A DNA stretch of 64,000 bases, from positions 44,218 to 108,217 of the forward strand of contig NZ_LLZN01000049.1 of the NCBI RefSeq assembly GCF_001509795.1, read 5' to 3'. Under the pieces are notes generated by a model that did no database searches, was not told where the DNA came from, and saw nothing but the letters and a program-made list of their open reading frames with translations. This DNA comes from Streptomyces sp. NRRL WC-3605. GTDB taxonomy: Bacteria; Actinomycetota; Actinomycetes; Streptomycetales; Streptomycetaceae. Below are positions 20,366-28,971 of the stretch, one piece after another; within the stretch, counting starts at the first letter, position 1; the number at the start of each line of letters is the position of its first letter. Position numbers and translations under genes: made by a program.

Positions 20366-22153
20366 CTATCCTGCCCCGCCGTCCCCGGACAGGGCGAGGG
20401 CGGTGTTCACCAGACCGATGTGACTGAAGGCCTGCGGGAAGTTGCCCAGCTGGTGCCCGGCGACCGGGTCGTACTCCTCGGCCAGCAGGCCCACGTCGTT
20501 GGCGAGGCCCACCAGATGGTCGAACAGCTCGCGCGCCTCCTTGGCGCGGCCCGCCATGTGCAGCGCCTCCGCCAGCCAGAACGAGCAGGCGAGGAACGCG
20601 CCCTCGCCGCCGGGCAGCCCGTCGACCGACTGTCCCTCGGTGCCGTAGCGGCGCAGCAGCCCGTCGTGGCTCAGCTCGGCGCGGACCGCGTCGATGGTGC
20701 CGATGACCCGCGGATCGTCCGGCGGAAGGAAGCCCACGCGCGGGATGAGCAGCACGGCGGCGTCCAGCTCCCGGGAGCCGTAGGACTGGGTGAAGGTGTT
20801 GCGTTCGGCGTCGTAGCCCCGCTCGCACACCTCCCGGTGCACCTCGTCGCGGAACGCGCGCCAGCCCTCCAGGTCGCCATGGAGGCTCGGGTTGTGCTCC
20901 AGGGTGCGCACCGCCCGGTCCGCGGCCACCCACACCATCACCTTGGAGTGCACGAAGTGCCGGCGGCCGCCCCGCACCTCCCACAACCCCTCGTCGGGCT
21001 GCCGCCAGTGCTCGCGCAGCCACTCCACCAGGGCCACCTGGATCGCCCACATGTGCGGCTCGGTGGGCAGTCCCGCCTTACGGGCCAGCGCCAGGGTGTC
21101 CATGACCTCGCCGTACACGTCGAGCTGGAGCTGGTTGACCGCCTCGTTGCCGATGCGTACGGGCGCGGAGCCCTGGAAGCCGGACAGCCAGGGCACCTCG
21201 AACTCGGGCAGCCGCCGCTCACCGGCCAGGCCGTACATGATCTGCAGGTCGGCCGGATCGCCGGCGACCGCCCGCAGCAGCCAGTCGCGCCAGGCCTCGG
21301 CCTCCTCCCGGTAGCCCGCCGACAGGCCGACGTTCAGCGTGAGGGTGGAGTCGCGCAGCCAGCAGTAGCGGTAGTCCCAGTTGCGCACCCCGCCCATCTC
21401 CTCCGGCAGCGAGGTCGTGGCGGCGGCGACGATCCCGCCGGTGGGCCGGTAGGTGAGGGCCTTCAGCGTGATCAGGGAGCGGACCACGGCCTCGCGGTAG
21501 GGGCCGTCGTAGTGGCACTGCTCCACCCAGGCGCGCCAGTCCCGGACGCTGGCCTCCAGCGCCTCGTACGGGTCGACGAGCGCCGGGCGCGGCTGGTGCG
21601 AGGGGTGCCAGGTCAGGACGAACGCGACCTTCTCCCCCTCCTCGACGGTGAACTCCGCGTGGGTGCCGAAGTCCTCGCCCCAGGTGCGCACCTGCGGTTC
21701 GCTGCGCAGCCAGGCCGAGTCCGGGCCGGCGACGGCCACCCGGTGCCCGTGCGACTCGCGCACCCAGGGCATCACGGCGCCGTAGTCGAAGCGCAGCCGC
21801 AGGGTGCTGTGCACGGTGACCCGGCCGCGCAGCCCCTCGACGATGCGCACGACGTCGGGAGCCTCGTCACGCTGGGGCATCAGGTCGGTGACCCGGATCG
21901 CGCCGTCGGCGGTCTCCCACTCGGTGTCCAGCACCAGGGTGTCCTGGCGGTAGGCGCGGCGGGTGCAGGGGCCGTCGACGCCCTTCGGGGCGATCCGCCA
22001 GTGGCCGTTGTCCTCGTCGCCGAGCAGCTTGGCGAAGCAGGCGGCCGAGTCGAACCGGGGCAGACACAGCCAGTCGACCGAACCGTCCCTGCCGACCAGG
22101 GCCGCCGTCTGCTCGTCGCCGATCAGGGCGTAGTCCTCGATGCGGGGGTGCAC
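20366..22153 (-). CDS. Glycoside hydrolase family 15 protein (glucoamylase/trehalase-like)
   Basis: A 595-residue cytosolic GH15 enzyme, without a signal peptide. It begins MHPRIEDYALIGDEQTAALV, then shows DGSVDWLCLPRFDSAACFA, the (alpha/alpha)6-barrel motif GGVRNWDYRYCWLRDSTLT and LLAEEYDPVAGHQLGNFPQAFSHIGLVN near the C-terminus with the likely catalytic base Glu. The mycobacterial relative is an alpha,alpha-trehalase, so trehalose or maltodextrin breakdown is likely. It lies downstream of a SURF1-family gene and upstream of an SDR gene. Confidence 0.92.
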   Translation of the reverse strand: MHPRIEDYALIGDEQTAALVGRDGSVDWLCLPRFDSAACFAKLLGDEDNGHWRIAPKGVDGPCTRRAYRQDTLVLDTEWETADGAIRVTDLMPQRDEAPDVVRIVEGLRGRVTVHSTLRLRFDYGAVMPWVRESHGHRVAVAGPDSAWLRSEPQVRTWGEDFGTHAEFTVEEGEKVAFVLTWHPSHQPRPALVDPYEALEASVRDWRAWVEQCHYDGPYREAVVRSLITLKALTYRPTGGIVAAATTSLPEEMGGVRNWDYRYCWLRDSTLTLNVGLSAGYREEAEAWRDWLLRAVAGDPADLQIMYGLAGERRLPEFEVPWLSGFQGSAPVRIGNEAVNQLQLDVYGEVMDTLALARKAGLPTEPHMWAIQVALVEWLREHWRQPDEGLWEVRGGRRHFVHSKVMVWVAADRAVRTLEHNPSLHGDLEGWRAFRDEVHREVCERGYDAERNTFTQSYGSRELDAAVLLIPRVGFLPPDDPRVIGTIDAVRAELSHDGLLRRYGTEGQSVDGLPGGEGAFLACSFWLAEALHMAGRAKEARELFDHLVGLANDVGLLAEEYDPVAGHQLGNFPQAFSHIGLVNTALALSGDGGAG

Positions 22154-22237
22154 GCAAGTGCGGATTCCCCGGGGATCACACCGCCAATCAGGCGGGAGCC
22201 CCGGGAGTGACCGGCGCCACAGCCGGCGGCCGGGCCG

Positions 22238-23038
22238 TCAGGCCGTCGGTGCCGCGGCGACCGGCTCCGCCTCGGCCGGCTCCGCCGCGCCCGCCGCCCG
22301 TTCCCGCGCCTCACGGCGGGCCAGGACGAACCAGCCCAGCGGGACGCCCGCGGCGAACAGCCACCACTGCAGGGCGTACGCGTAGTTCAGCGCGGCGTTC
22401 TCGTCGCCGGGCGGGCCGACCGGCTCGGGGCGGTCGCCCTGCGGCTCGGGCGCCGTCTGCACGATGTAGCCGCCGAGCACCCGGGCGTCCAGGCGCCGGG
22501 CCTCCTGCTCGCTGCTGATCAGCATGATCTGGCGGTCGGGCAGGCCCTTGAGGTCCTTGATGCCGCTGGCCTCGGTCGTCTCGTCGGGCATCAGCCGGCC
22601 CGAGACGGTGATGCGGCCGCCCGGCGGAGCGGGGATCTTCGGGAAGGCCGTCTGGCTGGGGCCGTCGGCCGGGATCCAGCCGCGGTTGACCAGCAGCACC
22701 CGGCCGTCGGTCAGCACGAACGGGGTCAGGACGTGGAAGCCGACCTTGTCGTCGGAGTTGACGCGCCGCCGGACGACCACCTCGTGGCCGGGGTCGAAGC
22801 GGCCCACGGCGGTCACGGTGCGGTAGCGCTGCCCGGTGGTCACGGAGTGCCCCGGTGAGGTCAGCCGCTCCACCGGCACCGGCTTCGCGTCGAGGGCGGC
22901 GGCGACCAGGTCGTTGCGGGCGGCGCGCTCCTCGTAGCGGTGCATCTGCCAGAAGCCCAGCCTGATCATCGTGGGGATGAGGAGCAGGGCGATCAGCGTG
23001 AGGATCACCCACTGCCGGGACAACAGGAAGCGGTACAC
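22238..23038 (-). CDS. SURF1-family cytochrome oxidase assembly protein
   Basis: A 266-residue SURF1 protein: N-terminal helix after VYRFLLSRQWVILTL, the conserved LGFWQMHRYEER, VNRGWIPADG and NYAYALQWWLFAAGVPLGWF (second helix at about 225-245). SURF1 aids heme insertion into cytochrome c oxidase. I prefer the GTG at 23038 because it gives the family start; a TTG at 23053 would add 5 residues, and neither has a clear ribosome-binding site. The C-terminus is an Ala/Glu/Pro tail. Confidence 0.88.
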   Translation of the reverse strand: MYRFLLSRQWVILTLIALLLIPTMIRLGFWQMHRYEERAARNDLVAAALDAKPVPVERLTSPGHSVTTGQRYRTVTAVGRFDPGHEVVVRRRVNSDDKVGFHVLTPFVLTDGRVLLVNRGWIPADGPSQTAFPKIPAPPGGRITVSGRLMPDETTEASGIKDLKGLPDRQIMLISSEQEARRLDARVLGGYIVQTAPEPQGDRPEPVGPPGDENAALNYAYALQWWLFAAGVPLGWFVLARREARERAAGAAEPAEAEPVAAAPTA

Positions 23039-23087
23039 CCCACGACCGTACAACTCGGTCGAGGGGTGCTTTCACGCGGGTACCGGG

Positions 23088-23321
23088 TCACACCTTGTCG
23101 ACGATGCCCGCCTTTCCCTCCGCGCGGGCGCAGTGCGCGCCGCAGTACCAGTTGCCGTCGACCTCGACCCCCTGCCCGATGATCTGCACACGGCAGTGCT
23201 CGCAGATGGGTGCCATGCGGTGGATCGCACAGGAGAAGCAGTCGAAGACGTGCACCGCGCCCTGCGCGTGCACCTCGAAGGTCATGCCGTAGTCGTTTCC
23301 GCACACTTCACATGTCGCCAT
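23088..23321 (-). CDS. Small zinc-ribbon protein
   Basis: A 77-residue protein with four Cys pairs: CEVC (near residue 4), CFSC, CEHC and CGAHC, enough for two treble-clef or ribbon zinc sites. The start ATG gives MATCEVCGNDYGMTFEVHAQ; an upstream extension is unlikely. No enzymatic motif. It is a conserved actinobacterial family of unknown function. It lies 49 bases upstream of SURF1 on the same strand, so a link with oxidase assembly is possible but unproven. Confidence 0.8.
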   Translation of the reverse strand: MATCEVCGNDYGMTFEVHAQGAVHVFDCFSCAIHRMAPICEHCRVQIIGQGVEVDGNWYCGAHCARAEGKAGIVDKV

Positions 23322-23400
23322 GGGCCACAGGGTGGGCCCCCGCCGCGGCGCGGGCGAGAGGGCTCCGGGCGAGTCGCGCGTCAATCACCCGTCCGTACGG

Positions 23401-24393
23401 TCACCCCTCCGTGGCCGGTTCCACGTCCTCCAGGAGCTGACCGAACGCCGCCTCGTCCACCACCGGCGTCCCGTACTGCCGCGCTTTGAGCACCTTCGAG
23501 GTGCCCGAGTCCGGGTCGTTCGTGACGAGCAGGCTGGTGAGCCGGGACAGGCTCGTCGACACATGGAGCCCGGCGTCGACCGCCCGGTCCTCCAGCAGGT
23601 CGCGCTCGGTCGACGTGTCCCCGGAGAAGGCGACCCGCATCCCCTGCTTGAGGCGCCCGCCCTCCTGGTAGCGCCCCGGGTTCGGGTGGGGGCAGGCGGG
23701 CCGCTTGCGGGACGGACGCCAGCTCGTCGGGCGGTAGCCGGCGGAGCCGCCCGGCTGCCGGCCGATCCGGGGCACCGCCGTGTCCCGCCACTCCGTCAGC
23801 GGCAGGCACTCCTGGAGCGGCAGCCGCACGCTGCCCGCCGCCGCGGCCCGCAGGCTCGGCCGGAACGCCTCCGCCAGCACCCGCGCGTCGTCCAGCGCGT
23901 GGTGCGCCCGGCGCTGCACGACGCCGAAGTGCGCGGCCAGCGTCGCCAGCTTGTGGTTGGGCAGGGGCAGGCCCAGCTCCTTGGACAGCGCGATGGTGCA
24001 CAGCCGCTGCCGGACCGGCGCCCGCCGCTCGGCGCGCGCGTACTCCCGGGCGATCATCTGCCAGTCGAAGACGGCGTTGTGCGCGACGAGCACCCGCCCG
24101 TCGAGCCGGGCCGCGAACTCCTCGGCTATGTCCGCGAAGAGAGGGGCGCCCTCCAGGGTCTCGCTCGTCAGACCGTGGATCCAGACGGGCCCCGGGTCCC
24201 GCTCCGGATTGACCAGCGTGTACCAGTGGTCCTCGACCTCGCCGAGCGCGTCCAGCCGGTAGACGGCCGCGGAGATGATCCGGTCGTCCCGGGCGAGGCC
24301 GGTGGTCTCCACGTCAACGACCGCGTATCCCTGCGGATACGCGGCCGGCCACGCAGCGGGGGAGGACGCTGTGGTCGTCGGGTCTTCGAGCAT
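23401..24393 (-). CDS. DnaQ-like 3'-5' exonuclease with C-terminal BRCT domain
   Basis: A 330-residue DEDDh exonuclease. Exo I is VVDVETTGL (D27, E29), Exo II is VLVAHNAVFDWQM and Exo III is HHALDDARVLAEAF. After a Pro/Arg-rich linker (about 215-245) a BRCT-like domain runs through RVAFSGDTSTERDLLEDRAV and LLVTNDPDSGTSKVLKA. This is the epsilon-plus-BRCT architecture seen in actinobacterial proofreading-like or repair nucleases. ATG 24393 is used; a GTG two codons earlier is possible. No strong ribosome-binding site. Confidence 0.88.
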   Translation of the reverse strand: MLEDPTTTASSPAAWPAAYPQGYAVVDVETTGLARDDRIISAAVYRLDALGEVEDHWYTLVNPERDPGPVWIHGLTSETLEGAPLFADIAEEFAARLDGRVLVAHNAVFDWQMIAREYARAERRAPVRQRLCTIALSKELGLPLPNHKLATLAAHFGVVQRRAHHALDDARVLAEAFRPSLRAAAAGSVRLPLQECLPLTEWRDTAVPRIGRQPGGSAGYRPTSWRPSRKRPACPHPNPGRYQEGGRLKQGMRVAFSGDTSTERDLLEDRAVDAGLHVSTSLSRLTSLLVTNDPDSGTSKVLKARQYGTPVVDEAAFGQLLEDVEPATEG

Positions 24394-24589
24394 GGTCACT
24401 GAGGATACGGCCCGGGACTGACACCGCCGGCCCTCAGGTGCCCTGCCCCGCCCGCCTGTTCGGGCCCGGCGAACAGACGGGCGCCAACCGGACGGCACGG
24501 ACACGGTGTTGGCTGGCCCCGGCGACCCGCCGGCCACCCCTGGAGCGTCGGTACGTCCCCGATGTCCCCGGCGGTGCGATCCTCCCCAT

Positions 24590-25300
24590 ATGACCGAAGC
24601 GAAGCGCGACCAGGCCCACCGGGGCGCCCTGGGGGAGCGGTTGAACTGGCTGCGCGCGGCCGTCCTCGGTGCCAACGACGGCATCGTGTCCACGGCCGGC
24701 CTCGTCGTCGGCGTGGCCGGTGTGACCGACACCCGCCCGGCCCTGCTCACGGCGGGCCTCGCCGGACTCCTCGCCGGATCGATGTCCATGGCGGCGGGGG
24801 AGTACGTGTCCGTCTCCACCCAGCGCGACTCGGAGCGGGCCGCGCTCGCCCAGGAGCGGCGCGAGCTGAAAGAGCGTCCGCAGGAGGAACTGGAGGCGCT
24901 GGCGGACCTCCTGCGGCGCCGGGGGCTGTCGCACGAGGTGGCGCGCGAGGCCGCGGTCCAGCTGACGGAGCGGGACGCCCTGCGGGCCCACGCGCGCGTG
25001 GCGCTCGGCATCGACCCGGACGCGCTGACCAACCCCTGGCACGCGGCGTGGGCGAGCTTCCTGGCGTTCACGGCCGGCGCGCTGCTGCCGCTGCTGGCGA
25101 TGGTGCTGCCCCCGGCCGACACCCGGCTGGCCGTCACCGTCGCCTCCGTCCTGGCCGCCCTCACCCTGACCGGCTGGAGCAGCGCCCGCCTCGGCGCCGC
25201 CGCCCCCGGCCGGGCCGTCCTGCGGAACATGGCGGGCGGCGCCCTGGCGATGGCCGTCACCTACGCGGCGGGCAGCGCGCTGGACGTCGCCGGGGTGTAG
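24590..25300 (+). CDS. VIT1/CCC1-family iron or manganese transporter
   Basis: A 236-residue membrane protein. The N-terminal helix carries WLRAAVLGANDGIVSTAGLVVGVAG and the next GLLAGSMSMAAGEYVSVSTQRDSE, both hallmarks of the VIT family. A charged cytoplasmic metal-binding-like helix pair (about 80-130, RRELKERPQEELEALADLLR) follows, then three C-terminal helices. Such proteins move Fe2+ or Mn2+ out of the cytoplasm. It appears monocistronic. Confidence 0.9.
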   Translation: MTEAKRDQAHRGALGERLNWLRAAVLGANDGIVSTAGLVVGVAGVTDTRPALLTAGLAGLLAGSMSMAAGEYVSVSTQRDSERAALAQERRELKERPQEELEALADLLRRRGLSHEVAREAAVQLTERDALRAHARVALGIDPDALTNPWHAAWASFLAFTAGALLPLLAMVLPPADTRLAVTVASVLAALTLTGWSSARLGAAAPGRAVLRNMAGGALAMAVTYAAGSALDVAGV

Positions 25301-25438
25301 ACGACCAGGTGACGGCACGTCGGGAGTCGCTCCCCGAAGCGCGCCGGCCGGTGACCGGGACGTACGGTGAGATGCGCGCCCGGTCATCCCGGGCGCCCAC
25401 CCCGGACACGCGACGCCCCCACGAGAAGGACCCTCGTC

Positions 25439-26482
25439 ATGCGAGCCACCACGATCCACGCCCCCTTCGACATGCGGGTCCAGGACGTGCCCGACGCCGC
25501 CGTGCAGGAGCCCACGGACGCCGTGGTCCGGGTGCTGCGCGCCTGCATCTGCGGCAGCGACCTGTGGGCCTACCGGGGCGAGTCGGCCCGCCGGCCGGGG
25601 CAGCGCATCGGCCACGAGTTCCTCGGCCTCGTCGAGGAGACCGGTTCCGAGGTGAGCGGGCTGCGGCGCGGCGACCTCGTCGTCGCCCCCTTCATGTGGT
25701 CCGACGGCGTCTGCGACTACTGCCGCGAGGGCCTCACCACCTCCTGCGAGCACGGCGGCTTCTGGGGCTCCGTCGGCTCCGACGGCGGCCAGGGCGAGGC
25801 CGTCCGGGTGCCGTTCGCCGACGCCACCCTCGTCCGGCTGCCCGGGGACGCGGCCTCCGACGACCGCCTGCTCTCGGCCCTGCTGACCCTCTCCGACGTC
25901 CTCGGCACCGGCCACCACGCCGCCCTGGGCGCGGGCGCCCGGCCGGGCGCCACGGTCGCCGTCGTCGGCGACGGCGCCGTCGGTCTGTGCGCGGTGCTCG
26001 CCGCCCGCCGGCTCGGCGCCGAACGGATCATCGCCCTCGGCCGGCACCCCGTCCGCACCGACATCGCCCGCCGCTTCGGCGCCACCGACGTCGTCGCCGA
26101 GCGCGGCGACGCGGCGGTCGAGGCCGTCCGCGAACTCACCCGCGGCCAGGGCGCGCACGCCGTCGTCGAGGCCGTCGGCACCGAGCAGTCCATGCGGACC
26201 GCCGTCGGCGTCACCCGCGACGGCGGCGCCATCGGGTTCGTCGGCGTGCCGCACGGCAGCGGCACCGGCCTCGACCTCAGTGTCATGTTCGACGGCAACA
26301 TCGCCCTGCGCGGCGGTGTCGCCCCGGTGCGCACCTACATCCCGGAGCTGCTGCCCGACGTCCTGGACGGCACGATCGACCCGTCGCCCGTCTTCGACCT
26401 GACCGTCGGCCTGGACGGCGTCCCGGACGGCTACCGGGCGATGGACGAGCGCACCGCCCTGAAGGTCATGGTCACGCCCTGA
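25439..26482 (+). CDS. Zinc-dependent alcohol dehydrogenase-like protein (MDR family)
   Basis: A 347-residue medium-chain dehydrogenase. The catalytic zinc ligands appear in ACICGSDLW and GHEFLG, and the cofactor fold in VAVVGDGAVGLCAVLAARRLGAERI. The usual four-Cys structural zinc loop is reduced to CDYCREGLTTSCEHGGF, with three Cys and His, so that site may be altered. ATG at 25439 has AAGGA about 9 bases upstream; earlier in-frame codons lie in a non-coding leader. It ends 3 bases from the convergent CopD gene. Confidence 0.9.
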   Translation: MRATTIHAPFDMRVQDVPDAAVQEPTDAVVRVLRACICGSDLWAYRGESARRPGQRIGHEFLGLVEETGSEVSGLRRGDLVVAPFMWSDGVCDYCREGLTTSCEHGGFWGSVGSDGGQGEAVRVPFADATLVRLPGDAASDDRLLSALLTLSDVLGTGHHAALGAGARPGATVAVVGDGAVGLCAVLAARRLGAERIIALGRHPVRTDIARRFGATDVVAERGDAAVEAVRELTRGQGAHAVVEAVGTEQSMRTAVGVTRDGGAIGFVGVPHGSGTGLDLSVMFDGNIALRGGVAPVRTYIPELLPDVLDGTIDPSPVFDLTVGLDGVPDGYRAMDERTALKVMVTP

Positions 26483-26485
26483 CGC

Positions 26486-27493
26486 TCACCAGCGGATCGG
26501 CACCGGCAGCGCCGTCAGCAGCCCCGACAGCGCGACCACCCCGGCCAGCGCGACGACCTCGGCACGCGCGGGCGTGCACGCCGTCAGCGGATCGGCGGCG
26601 CGGCGCAGCCGGATCCGGGCCCACAGCGCCAGCCCGGCGACGACGACCATCAGGATCACCTTCGCCAGCAGGGCCCGCCCGTAGGCCGTCTCCGTGAGCT
26701 GCGTCAGGATCGTCTCCGCCGGCATCCGGCGCAGCGAACTGCACACCCCGGTGGCCGTCAGGGCGACGAGCAGCGCGGCCGCCACGCGCGCGTACAGCCC
26801 GAGCAGGGCAGCGCCCGCATCCCCGGCACCCCGGCCGCGCAGCGTCCGCAGGACGTACAGCAGCCCACCCACCCACAGCGAGGCGCAGGTCAGATGGACC
26901 AGCGTCAGCGCGGAGCCGAGCAGCGGGTCGTACTCGGTGGTGGGGTGGGCGCGCAGCGCCTCGGCGACCACCAGCGCGCCCAGCGGCCACACCTGGGTGC
27001 CGGGCCGGCCCGACACCGCGCACAGCCCGGCCACCACGAACGCGTTGACCTCCAGGAGCGCGAGTTTGCCGTCACGCGTGGCGTAGAGCCCGCCCACGTC
27101 GAGGTCGGCGGGGCTGTGCGGCACCAGGTTCCCGGTGGAGACGACCGATGCCAGCCCGAGGGCCGCGACGAAACCCACGGCGGCGGCGTACGGCGCCCAG
27201 CTCCTCGGCAGGGCCGGCGGCGTCCCCGGCACCGACCGCACCAGCCGCCGTACGAACAGCTCGCCCAGCGGGGCGCACAGCGCCGCGAACAGCACCGTGC
27301 GCAGCAGCCCGATCCCGGCCGTGCCGGGCGCTGCCGCCTCCCCGGTGCCGTGCAGCGCGGCGGACGGCCCGAGCAGCGGGACGCCCGCGGCCGCGGCGAC
27401 CAGGACCAGTACGGCGACGGCCCGGCCCACGCCGGGGCGGGGCCGGGGTCCGCCCCCCTCGGGTATGCCGGTCGAGGATCTCGTCAACGTCAC
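26486..27493 (-). CDS. CopD-domain membrane protein
   Basis: A 335-residue polytopic protein with about eight hydrophobic segments. The C-terminal half matches the copper resistance D domain: LTLVHLTCASLWVGGLLYVL with conserved His and Trp, then YGRALLAKVILMVVVAGLAL. Probably involved in copper uptake or periplasmic copper handling. GTG at 27493 (VTLTRSSTGIPEG) has GAAG 8 bases upstream and is preferred to ATG 27514. No CopC partner is adjacent. Confidence 0.82.
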   Translation of the reverse strand: MTLTRSSTGIPEGGGPRPRPGVGRAVAVLVLVAAAAGVPLLGPSAALHGTGEAAAPGTAGIGLLRTVLFAALCAPLGELFVRRLVRSVPGTPPALPRSWAPYAAAVGFVAALGLASVVSTGNLVPHSPADLDVGGLYATRDGKLALLEVNAFVVAGLCAVSGRPGTQVWPLGALVVAEALRAHPTTEYDPLLGSALTLVHLTCASLWVGGLLYVLRTLRGRGAGDAGAALLGLYARVAAALLVALTATGVCSSLRRMPAETILTQLTETAYGRALLAKVILMVVVAGLALWARIRLRRAADPLTACTPARAEVVALAGVVALSGLLTALPVPIRW

Positions 27494-27580
27494 CTCGAGA
27501 TCTTCACAAAACATCGCAGAGGCGCACAAGCGCCGGAAAAGAACTGACGGAAGACCATTCCGCCGTTCCGTCCCCGGTGT

Positions 27581-28948
27581 TCACAGCCACCTGGCCGGAT
27601 CGGCGCCCCACACCCCCGCAGGCCGCGCCCAGTCGCGCGGACCGCCCTCGAAGGAGAGCGGCGGCAGGGCGTACCGCAGCCGCCCCAGCGGGCTGTCCCG
27701 CTCGGCGAGCCAGGCGTCCGCGGAGTCGTACACCGTGTCCCCGGCCGGGCCCGGACCCAGCTCATGGGTCAGCCAGTGTGCCGTACGGGCCAGCGACAGG
27801 CTCAGGCGGGAGCCGTACCCGTCCTCGCCCCGGTCGGTCAGCGCCCGCAGCACGGCCGCCGCCAGCAGATAGCCCGTGCCGTGGTCGAGGGCCTGCGCCG
27901 GCAGGGCGCCCGGCCGCTCGGCCGACCCCTCGGTCACCGCGATCCCGGTGGCGACCTGGACGAGGCTGTCGAACCCGCGCCGCCCGCCCCAGGGGCCGTA
28001 CGCGCCCCACGCCGACAGCTCCGCCACCACCAGTCCCGGCCAGCGCTCGGCCAGCGCCCGCGCCGACAGCCCGAGCCGGTCCAGGGCGCCGGGCCGGTAC
28101 CCGGTGACGACCACGTCCGCCGCCGACAGCAGCTCCTCCAGGGCGCCCCGGTCCACCGCCGCGTCCAGCAGCGCCGAGCGTTTGCCGAAGCCCGTGTCGG
28201 TGTGCTGGTCGGCCAGTTCGGGAAGCCGCGGCGCGTCCAGGCGCAGGACGTCGGCGCCGAGCAGCGCGAGGGTGCGGGTCGCGACCGGTCCCGCGATGAC
28301 CCGCGTCAGGTCCAGGACCCGCACCCCGGCGGCGGGCAGCAGGGGAGTGCCGTCGAGCGGCGGGAGGGCACGCGCGCGTGCCGGGGTCGTCCGCTCCCGT
28401 CCGACCAGCGGGCGCCGGGCCACCTCGGCCGCCTGCTCGTGCGCCGCCCACTCCGCCGGCGTGCGCAGCGCCACCGCGAGACCGCCGGCGGCGTACACGG
28501 CGTCCTCCACCTCGCGCGCGGGCCGCTCGGCGACGGCCGCGGCCACGGCGTCCGGGTCCTCCCCGGAGACGCCCAGCGCGGCCGTCAGAGCGGCCCGGTG
28601 GTGCGGATAGTTGGCGTGGGTGCGCACCCAGCCGTCGGCGGCCGGCCAGAACCTGGACAGCGGCGCGAACCAGACCGGCGCGCGCCCGTCGACCAGCAGA
28701 TGCCGTTCGCTGACGAACGCCGTGGCGATCGCGCCGTCGTCCAGCCGTACGGCGGGCACCCCGGCGAGACCGGCCCGCCGGGCCCCCGCCTCCGCGGCGG
28801 CCAGGGCGCACGCGCCCACACAGGCGCGCGCCGCCTCCCGCACGGGAAGGCGCGCGGTGAGCGCGCCCTCCCGCACCACGGCCGTGACGCGTTCGAGCAG
28901 GGCGGCGTCGCCGCCCACCGCCGACCAGGCGGATTCCAGTGCGGTCAT
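27581..28948 (-). CDS. CoA-transferase family III (CaiB/BaiF) protein
   Basis: A 455-residue class III CoA-transferase-like protein. The second half has the typical VRVLDLTRVIAGPVATRTLALLGADVLRLD with the motif in which Asp would normally act, then VVVTGYRPGALDRLGL and FDSLVQVATGIAVTEG. The N-terminal 200 residues form an additional domain, as in some actinobacterial members with two half-copies. Substrate unknown. ATG at 28948 is used; ATG 28966, 6 codons earlier, is only 5 bases after the protease stop and is also plausible. Confidence 0.83.
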   Translation of the reverse strand: MTALESAWSAVGGDAALLERVTAVVREGALTARLPVREAARACVGACALAAAEAGARRAGLAGVPAVRLDDGAIATAFVSERHLLVDGRAPVWFAPLSRFWPAADGWVRTHANYPHHRAALTAALGVSGEDPDAVAAAVAERPAREVEDAVYAAGGLAVALRTPAEWAAHEQAAEVARRPLVGRERTTPARARALPPLDGTPLLPAAGVRVLDLTRVIAGPVATRTLALLGADVLRLDAPRLPELADQHTDTGFGKRSALLDAAVDRGALEELLSAADVVVTGYRPGALDRLGLSARALAERWPGLVVAELSAWGAYGPWGGRRGFDSLVQVATGIAVTEGSAERPGALPAQALDHGTGYLLAAAVLRALTDRGEDGYGSRLSLSLARTAHWLTHELGPGPAGDTVYDSADAWLAERDSPLGRLRYALPPLSFEGGPRDWARPAGVWGADPARWL

Positions 28949-28971
28949 GACCGCACTATGCGCCATACGGC

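Noticed and set aside
20420..22210. 596-codon plus-strand frame opposite the GH15 gene
   Set aside because: Composition typical of a shadow frame; the minus strand encodes a complete GH15 enzyme with all motifs.
22207..22230. Hairpin CCGGC/GCCGG after the SURF1 gene as a terminator
   Set aside because: Only a 5-bp stem, common by chance at this GC content.
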